DNA of 64,000 bases, from NCBI RefSeq assembly GCF_037392515.1, contig NC_090283.1:18074501-18138500 (forward strand). Reading direction: 5' to 3'. The position numbers and the translations under genes are program-made. Below are positions 56,604 through 64,000 of this stretch, in pieces (the first letter of the stretch is position 1; each line of letters starts with the position of its first letter). The notes beneath the pieces are model-generated. The model was not told the origin of the DNA. It was given only the letters and a program-made list of their open reading frames with translations, and did no database searches. Source of the stretch: Haliotis asinina. Lineage: Eukaryota; Mollusca; Gastropoda; Lepetellida; Haliotidae.

Positions 56604-56900
56604 TTAGACTACTGCTCACGACCTCATACTTCAGACAGCCATACTAAGCTCTGTAAAGCTATTCACTGCGCATGCGTAATGAGAGCAGCGCAGCATAGCT
56701 TTGGAAACCACTCTTCCCCCAACCCTAGGGAAAATTAGTGAATCGTTTGAACTCTGATTTTGCTGGCTTTTTCTCATCACCCTTTTTTTAACTTTGTAGG
56801 TTGAATTGGCATTTTTGATGATTTGGTTTGGTAAGTGCATACCGGAAGGTATCAGAATCTACAAAATTGTATCTTATGTTGCATGTGACCTTCAAACTAT
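56604..56900 (-). repeat. 300-bp dispersed repeat, copy 2 (inverted)
   Basis: Reverse complement reads AAGGTCACATGCAACATAAG, TGCCAATTCAACCTACAAAG, CGCATGCGCAGTGAATAGC and GGTCGTGAGCAG. Roughly 75-80% alike to copy 1 by eye. Confidence 0.75.
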
Positions 56901-57162
56901 AAATGGGAGAGTTCAAATGATTTAGCATGACCAAGATAATTATTGTATTATGCTAAATAGGTGTGAATATCATGATGTACATATTCACATCAATTCATGT
57001 GGAAATCTCTGCTCGTCCTCAGACCATGTGTGGTCTGACCAAGGTTTAGTTGTGGGCAAGTTATTTAATAAAATCATTATAGGCATGAAAATATTTACAG
57101 ATGCAAACTGATTTAAAAACGTCATGCATATATTTGGACAATACACTTAAGAAACATACATA

Positions 57163-57503
57163 GTGTTCTCCTTAGGTACATTTAGAAGGGCGCAGCGCCC
57201 TGCCCTCTGACTTTTGTGCCCTGCCCTTTTTTTTGCGCCCTACTCTTTTTCGCCTCAATCGCAGTCGTTTACTGTGACTAGTGAGTATTTTCCAGATTTG
57301 AAATGCTTTTTTCAAATTTTAATCTTAAAATACAAACTGAGAAGAGTAAAAACGAACTTAAGAATTGAAATTATAAGACAATTTGACTTCTTATACATTT
57401 TGTTGTTATTTTTTCAATAATCCTCACCAACATGCCCTTTAAGGTTATGAAGTGCCCTTTTCCATGAATTTACCCTGCCCTTTCTGAACCCTAGGGGGAA
57501 CAC
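57163..57503. mobile_element. MITE, 341 bp, with TA target duplication
   Basis: Left end GTGTTCTCCTTAGG and reverse complement of the right end GTGTTCCCCCTAGG, each flanked by TA (57161-57162, 57504-57505). The interior repeats (T)GCCCTTT motifs. No transposase. Confidence 0.7.
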
Positions 57504-58276
57504 TAATCCATCATAAGAATGGACTAACTTTAACTGTGAGTACCTATCATCCGTGAAACTGAAAGCTGGAACATATTAGAAATCTATACATGAAAACACT
57601 AATTGTGATTTTGCAGCTCTACCTGCTGTTACCACCAGTATGCTTTTCATAGTAAACGAAAGATTGGTAACAAAAAAAGCCTTTCTTGCATTGATCATTA
57701 TAGCCTTAATAAGGGAAATTATTGTGCAGTTCTGCTCATGACACAGAGCTGTGCGACAACAGTAAGTTAACCACACCTTAACCACATGATGATTATCTCC
57801 ACCTATTTAACGCAAGAAATATTACCATTGATAGCTCAGATCAATGCTTGGATAATAATGAAATACTATGCATAGTTTAGACATAATACAGTGAAATCCG
57901 TTAATGGTTCTACAACTTGAGAACTGATACACATATGAACCTGTTTTCGTCTCTGGTGAATTTACAAAACACACCCTACACGAAAACAAAGACCACGAAG
58001 CCTACATGTTATGGCAAGGAAATCAACTCTCCGGGCTTGATTTCATTTCAACCACATCTCGCAGAATGGTAGCTAAGATCGAATTTGATAAACATGGCAA
58101 AAATATTAAAACAGGACGGACACATGGAAACTTTACATCACACGTATCTGACAGTTGAAATGAGAACGTCTGACTCAGAGTGGTTGATCGAGGTATCACT
58201 GATACACAAAGACGGTATGAGCTCAAATGGATGACTCATGCACGCAGCCTAGCCGATTACAGCATCGAAATTGTGT

Positions 58277-58450
58277 CTTACCCTTCAGATATGTATGTGA
58301 TTCAATCAAAATGTTTCCAAATGACCATAATATCATAGAAACATTTCTCGAAACAATGTCATTTCTGTCCACACTTTCTAGATCGCCGCCATATTTAATG
58401 AGCATTGGGAGTCTAAAAATAACATCCAATCAAAATCGTCGTTTCATCTT
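58277..58450 (-). promoter_or_regulatory. Candidate first noncoding exon / promoter region of the Mtl-type gene
   Basis: A strong donor CTGAAGG|GTAAGA at 58282/58281 and, about 100 nt upstream on the same strand, AATATGGCGGC (58385-58395), a YY1-type motif often found near start sites. It would make a 4.8-kb first intron. No TATA box is evident and the exon start is unknown. Confidence 0.3.
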
Positions 58451-59477
58451 CCCTAGGTGGTCTCCCTTACATTCCAATGCCGAGATAATCCAACTGATAG
58501 GAGAAGCGTATCACTTTCGCTGAAACAACATCACGAGACGCTCATCGACAGAAAGATAAACTGAAAATATGACTCCATTCCCAAGAGCGGGGTTTCTTCT
58601 TGATTATGTCGATGAAATGACGATTTCGGCTGTTGCCAATAAATCTTTCTAACGCATAATGGACGCTTTGCAACCGTGAAAGCAACTGATACGGGCGTGG
58701 CATGAATGTAGATTTGCCTAACCTTTATCAAAGTATCAGTAATGGAACTGAAAAATTATGCCAGGTGCCTTTGTTTTTTCAAGAGCTCAGTTGCACACGC
58801 TAAGCGACTAGGAACATATTCCGACTAGTAATGAAACTACCGATACCCTAGCTACATAGGGGTATGTTCTTATATCAGAGACCATCTATTATTACGCGGT
58901 CTCTGCTTATATGTACTGATTAAGATGAAAACATGTTTGGTAATGTTGAAACATTACTAACCACAACAAATAATGTAACAGCTGCCAAATTAGTCATGAT
59001 TAGACAAGCACTGGAATTTTAATGCTGATATCATTTAGATATAAATATTCCATAATCATTAAAACAAATGGAAACTGTCACATGACACGGGTGCGAATAG
59101 TGTTGTTAGTTTTTGAATATTGCCAGCGAACGATTTACATGTGCCACGATAAGTGCATGTGTGTAAATGATGCTACAAGTCAATCTCGCGAGACCCACAT
59201 ACGGAAGTGCCGTCACTCCCACTTCCCGTGTAGATAAACTAACTGCGTACGTGAAGCGAAACGGAGTGTTTGCTGTCTTGTCATAAGAGTAGAAGACCGA
59301 CTCCCAGTCTGAAGGCTTTGGTCTTCAGCATTACACACGCATGCTCCATAGCGTCGAAATAGCAGTACCTCCAACCAAATTCGTATATGATATTTGCGGT
59401 ATCGATACAAATGTTCTTGGTGTATATTATAATATAAAGTACTATACATAAAATAAGCTATCCCCTGCTATCCTAGC

Positions 59478-59642
59478 GTGAGTGAATATTAACATATAAA
59501 ACATTACGTCGCTTTTAGCGCTATTCCAGTAATATCAGGCGTCATACCAGGAATACGTTTTACACATTGTACAGATGTGAGGAATGGAACCCAATCTTCG
59601 GCGTGCCTGCAAACACTTCAACCGCTAGGATGCCCCACCGAC
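59478..59642 (-). mobile_element. Family B SINE
   Basis: Tail GTGAGTGAATATTAAC, body, and head TTCAACCGCTAGGATGCCCC; its tail reads closer to the LINE tail than other copies do. Confidence 0.75.
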
Positions 59643-59697
59643 CATTTTCATAACGAATCCCGCAAATAAACGACGACAAGCTACATATTAATGATCA

Positions 59698-59765
59698 TGA
59701 CTTCATGATGACGATGATGATTATGATGATGATGATAATAATAATTTTAATGATGATCACGATGG
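59698..59765. repeat. Imperfect (GAT)n region
   Basis: ATGATGATTATGATGATGA with interruptions. Confidence 0.8.
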
Positions 59766-60188
59766 TTAATAAATGGAACAAAGAAGCTACCTTGAATGCA
59801 TTTATATTTCATGCTGAACTTTGACAAATTTGTCACTACATTTGCGCTGTCAATGGTCCTTTTCAAAGGGGGTCAGCTTTGTTCTAATTGACGTATCTAG
59901 CTAATTTCTAGGAGCAGTTGCAAGTTACATATTCCTACAGGTGAAATGATCTCGAGATCCATTATCTCGAATGTACAGATATGTCGGGCCTATTCTCCAG
60001 TCCATCACAACGGGATTACAACATTAATGCATATTCTTTTGACCTTCATCTCGAATTCTAGCTAAGAGTACATGTATCTCTCTCGAGCTTTGAACTTGGT
60101 CCAAAGTTTCCATTAACTTTGTATCTTTTTCTTCATGGTATCATTTACCACATCACCGGTTTTGAGAGTCTTATTTGATTGATTGATT

Positions 60189-60290
60189 GATGCTCATGAT
60201 CACTGGATTATCTAATCTAGACTCAGTCATTTTTGGAAAGCGGCCATATAGCTGGGTTGTTGTTGACTGCGGTATTAGCAACAAACAAAC
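60189..60290 (+). mobile_element. Family A 3' fragment
   Basis: GATGCTCATGATCACTGGATT and GCGGCCATATAGCTGGG; tail replaced by CAAACAAAC. Confidence 0.6.
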
Positions 60291-61086
60291 AATAGATAAG
60301 TAAAAGTTTTGAAAGGTTATGAAAATCAGTAACGGATTACATGTGTCAGAATAGTAAAAGGCGTCCGTAAAATCAGCGCGTAAAGGGAGACAACTCCCTT
60401 TAACTATATTATATAAAATATGTACAAGGAGACGATGTAGTGGAGTAAGCCGAGTAGATCCGAGTGGTACGGCGGGCTTGCCGAACACACCCGAGAGGTA
60501 CGGTGGGCTTGCCGACTGAGAGGTCGAGGCTTTAACGCACACTGCCTTTTGACAAATCCGCTAGAAGATAAACGTAATTAATCAATCAATGTGTTATCGG
60601 TTCATCCTTTGATCGATGTTTGTTTTTGTAACTCAGCTGATAAACCCTCTTGCATCACTTACATGCACATATTACATAACATACAATGCATTTGCCATTA
60701 CATACCGTAATTTATAATGTTGAGTATTGACTCCGGACAGGAGAAATGCCAAATGGGAACCTTTTTGAGTAACCGAAGTGGTGTTACTACTAATTATACC
60801 TGTTATAAATTCATTAACTGACCATCCAGAGAATGATGACAAATAACACGTGTAGGTTTACACCATCAAACGCGAGTTGCAGCAAGGAAGATCAATCTCT
60901 ATCTCGCATGCAGCCTGAAGACACTTATGGACCGAAACTGTTTTGAGGATACCAACGGAACTTCGTTACATAAGGAATAAATACAGGCATTTGCTGTGTA
61001 CATGGGTAAATAGGTGTAATACGTTTGTTGTTGTTTTTACGTTAGAAATTTTTCAGATTTCTCTACCAATGGCAAAGTCATCACGA

Positions 61087-64000
61087 GTGAGTGAGTGAGT
61101 TAATATTTAACGTTAGATCGGCAATATCTCACCCATATAGTGACGAGAACATTTAATACTGAAATGAAGTATGTGGATGCTATAAAAACCAGTCAACGAG
61201 GGACAGTAAAACAACTAGAATATCACAAATTGGATTAAAACTAGTGTGGAAAGTTAAAAGACAATACAACATAAAATCAGGCTATAAATTGCCAACAACT
61301 GAAGGTAGATCACCATACTATAAGGACCATGGGGACTTACAGTACCTTTGCTGCCTGCATGGACCCAAGTTGGATTTACATCATCCCCTCAGCCGTCAGC
61401 AATTTAGTCACATCTAGCCACAAATTAAAAATACACATATACTACGATTAAAAACAGTGGAAGTCTAAATGTACATGGAATGTTTTGGGACTTACGTACC
61501 CTCTCAGAAGGACAATAATTTTATGGTGCTTCAACCCCGTTTGAGGGTACAGCCACTAACAATGCAAGTTACTAATCTAAACGACCATTAATTAAAATGC
61601 AACTGTCTACAGAACATAATAATGAAAATTCACTTATGAAATCAATTAATTTTAAAAATCCAAGAATTAATTGAGAACTTACAATGTTAAAAAGGTTCTT
61701 CATTATTTTTACATTGAAATATTTATCCCTTATGATGGAGAATTCAACACAGTCAAGCAGGATATGCTTGACCGTGGTTCTCTCATCACAAGGGATGAAA
61801 ACGGAGGATCCTCACCCTTTAAAAGGTATTCATGAATATATCTCGTATGGCCGGTACGACATCGCCGCATGATGACCTCTTCAAATCTGGACTGACAGCC
61901 CAAGTAGGTGTAACCAATATACGGCTTTCTTTCATGTAATTTATTTATACCTACTTGAGTGTCCCACTTTTTTGCATCAGATCACGTATATAAGTTCCAA
62001 TGCTCGCTTTGTAATCAGAGTATGGGATAAGAAGTGGTGTCACAGATTTGTTGAGTGCTGCCTTGGCAGCAAGATCGGTCATTGCGTTACCAGAAATGCC
62101 CACATGGCTTGGTTACCAACGAAAGACAATGTCGTATTGGCCAGTAGCAAGATTATTAAACAATTCAATATTGTCAGTTAAAAGTGGATGTTTACATGAT
62201 ACATTTTTAATAGCCTGAAGACAAGAAAGAGCGTCTGAATAGATTATATATTGTTTACGTTTAGGGTGTCTTTGAATATATTTAAGAGCTGTTAATATGG
62301 CATTAGCTTCTGCTGTAAAAATAGAACTATTATCTGGTAATCTAGAAGATATTGTTCTGGAGCCAATGACAGTGGCACAAGCCACTGCGCCACCGTCCTT
62401 GGACCCATCTGTAAATAGGGATTTATAATTGCTATATTTATGTTTCAATTGATTATATTCTTGTTTATACTGTAATTCATTGGTTTCTGATTTTTTAAAT
62501 GTTGGTAATGTTAGGTCAACTTGTGGCCTAACCATCTGCCAAGGAGGAGAAGAAAGAAGACGGGAGGGAGCTATGTTTTCCAGCTCAATGTCGGCCGAAG
62601 AAAGAAATGGTTTAATTCTATGTCCTAGAGGTGGGACAAGAGAAGATTTTTTGTTGTATAAATCCTCATAAAGGGGATTGAAAACACACAAATTATCTCT
62701 TTTTCCGATGCCAAAAAAACTAGTAAGGAGGTCTGATCTTCCAGCAAGTTATGCTACAGTAGCAAAAATATCATCGGGGTGTAGCTCTAAAACAACATCA
62801 ATTGAATCGTGTAAAACTTTTGATAATCTGTTTATCTTTATACTAAAAAGTGTGACTGACATAATACTGCCTCGTGGAACACCCTGATCCTGATTGTAAT
62901 GATCACTCAGGGTAGAACCCACGAGGACTTAAAATTGTCTGTTATTTACAAATTTGACTATGACCTCGTAAATCGAAATCATGTAAATCTCTTAAAATGC
63001 CATATTTCCAGGTTGTGTCATATGCTTTTTCTAGATAAAAAAAGATAGACACTGCAAGTTGTTTATTAATCAGTGCGTTTTTAACAAATGATTCCAAACG
63101 CACTAAGTGATCGACAGTACTTCTATTTTTACGGAAACCACATTGTATATCTGTTATGAGATTATTTGTTTCCAAGTACCAAACAAGTCGATTATTTATC
63201 ATACGTTCCATGGTCTTGCAAACACAGCTAGTTACTGAAATCGGACGATAATTGGATGGATCCGTATGATCACGTCCAGGTTTAGGTATTGGTACTACTA
63301 TGGCGTCACGCCATGAGGGAGGAAAGTTACCCGATGTCCAAATATCATCAATAATATTTAGAAGAGAGTCTAGGCAGGATTCTGGTAAATGCTTCAGGAG
63401 TTGATAATGTATGTTATCAGCTCCTGTAGCAGTGTCATGAGCTTTATCAAGAGCAGTATGGAGTTAATGAATAGAAAACGTTTCATTATAATCTTCCCCA
63501 TTATCAGAATTAAAATTAATAGTTTTCTTTTCTTGTTGGTTTTGATATTGCTGAAATTTAGGTATATAATTCGAAGAGAAAGAATGTTTAGCGAGAGTTT
63601 CGCCCAGTTTATTTGCAATATCTGATTTATCCGTAAGTAATTGATCTCCATGTTTAAGATGATAGACAGTAGATTTAGTACCTTTACCTTTAATATTCTG
63701 GACCATGTTCCATACCTTGGACATGGGTGTCCGAGAATTTATTTTAGATATACATAATTTTGCCAGGATTTGCGTTTGTTCTGTTTAAAACTACGCCGTG
63801 ATTTAGCATTTAAAATTTTGAATTTATTTAAATTATGCACCATATGATGGCGACGGAAATAATGTTCTGCTATTTTCCTTGCCATCCTAGCTTGTTTGCA
63901 GTCATCGTTGAACCATGGTTTCCGAATATGTGGACCTGCAGAGGACTTTTGTATACACTCATCAGCTATGGAGTTCAATTCCTCAGAAAAACAATTAATA
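61087..64000 (-). mobile_element. LINE (non-LTR retrotransposon) 3' part, runs off the window
   Basis: Read on the minus strand from the window edge: region between endonuclease and RT with PWFNDDCKQARMARK (63739-63978); RT (about 62840-63420) with PIPKPGRD, NYRPISVTSC, MINNRLVWYLE and QCGFRKNRSTVDHLV; RNase H (62040-62430) with FTDGSKDGG, FTAEANAI, YSDALSCLQAI and PSHVGISGN; a cysteine/histidine C-terminus CDERTTVKHILLDC (61690-61860); a 3' UTR; and an (ACTC) tail at 61087-61100. RNase H after RT points to an I- or Nimb-like group. Decayed: several stops and frame changes, the first catalytic Asp of RT is Tyr (FFYLEKAYD), and the YxDD block is lost. Confidence 0.85.
61101..61690 (-). other. 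3' UTR of the LINE
   Basis: Noncoding stretch between the last protein homology and the ACTC tail. Its last 40 bp resemble the 3' tails of both SINE families in this window. Confidence 0.6.

Larger units (their letters stand above)
53803..58276. other. Probable large 5' intron of the Mtl-type gene
   Basis: AT-rich, with an inverted pair of 300-bp repeats, a TA-flanked MITE and two SINE fragments; no coding exon seen. Confidence 0.5.
58451..61086. other. Intergenic, no gene seen
   Basis: SINE fragments, a GAT-rich run, and at 60446-60520 two imperfect copies of a 33-bp GC-rich unit (GAGTGGTACGGCGGGCTTGC / GAGAGGTACGGTGGGCTTGC). Confidence 0.55.

Noticed and set aside
61684-62181. Plus-strand frames of 62-69 aa
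   Set aside because: Antisense of the LINE C-terminal and RNase H region.
1-64000. Retroviral or LTR-type elements
   Set aside because: No long terminal repeats, gag/protease/integrase or envelope motifs were seen; the only reverse transcriptase here belongs to a LINE.

Overview
The window reads as nuclear DNA of a marine gastropod mollusc, most likely an abalone (Haliotis) or close relative. Reasons: split genes with GT-AG introns, a CD38-family ADP-ribosyl cyclase closest in recalled sequence to the Aplysia enzyme, and about fifty copies of two short interspersed repeat families that end in a GTGAGTGAGTGAGT / ACTCACTCACTC tail, which I associate with abalone. The genus is an inference; nothing was searched.

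Three host genes can be rebuilt exon by exon with matching splice phases. (1) 10962-15057 (+): a class C GPCR of the metabotropic glutamate receptor type, 861 aa, in one 692-codon exon plus a last exon joined inside TM4. It keeps the residues that hold the alpha-amino acid part of the ligand but appears to lack the basic residues that hold the glutamate side chain. (2) 19396-32241 (-): a complete secreted ADP-ribosyl cyclase, 7 coding exons, 298 aa, with all ten cysteines and the catalytic Trp/Glu set. (3) 46682-53417 (-): a complete Rho-family GTPase of the Mtl/MIG-2 (Rac-like) type, 5 coding exons, 195 aa, ending in a CTLL prenylation box. Noncoding first exons are proposed for genes 2 and 3 near 33370 and 58282.

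Layout: 1-10880 is intergenic with SINE copies and a broken Tc1-type transposase (4135-4640). 10881-15700 is the receptor gene. 15700-19350 is intergenic with a small inverted-repeat element at 17210-17432. 19370-33370 is the cyclase gene, whose introns carry a 640-bp CAT-rich array, a GA microsatellite, a cluster of TTCGGATC motifs and a well-bounded Tc1/mariner copy (30462-31746). 33400-36850 is repeat-rich spacer. 36850-46681 has no coding signal, few SINEs and a strong minus-strand poly(A) signal at its far end, so it may be a very long 3' UTR of the GTPase gene. 46682-58450 is the GTPase gene with two inverted copies of a 300-bp repeat and a TA-flanked MITE in its large 5' intron. 61087-64000 is the 3' part of a decayed LINE (reverse transcriptase plus RNase H) running off the window end.

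The three genes do not form a pathway by position, although two of them (a G-protein-coupled receptor and a cADPR/NAADP-producing enzyme) are both signalling components. The most notable points are the altered ligand pocket of the receptor, the Aplysia-like active site of the cyclase, the shared 3' tail of the LINE and both SINE families, the TTCGGATC cluster, the 75-bp tandem repeat that abuts a splice acceptor, and a dispersed AAGGGAGATAACT motif.
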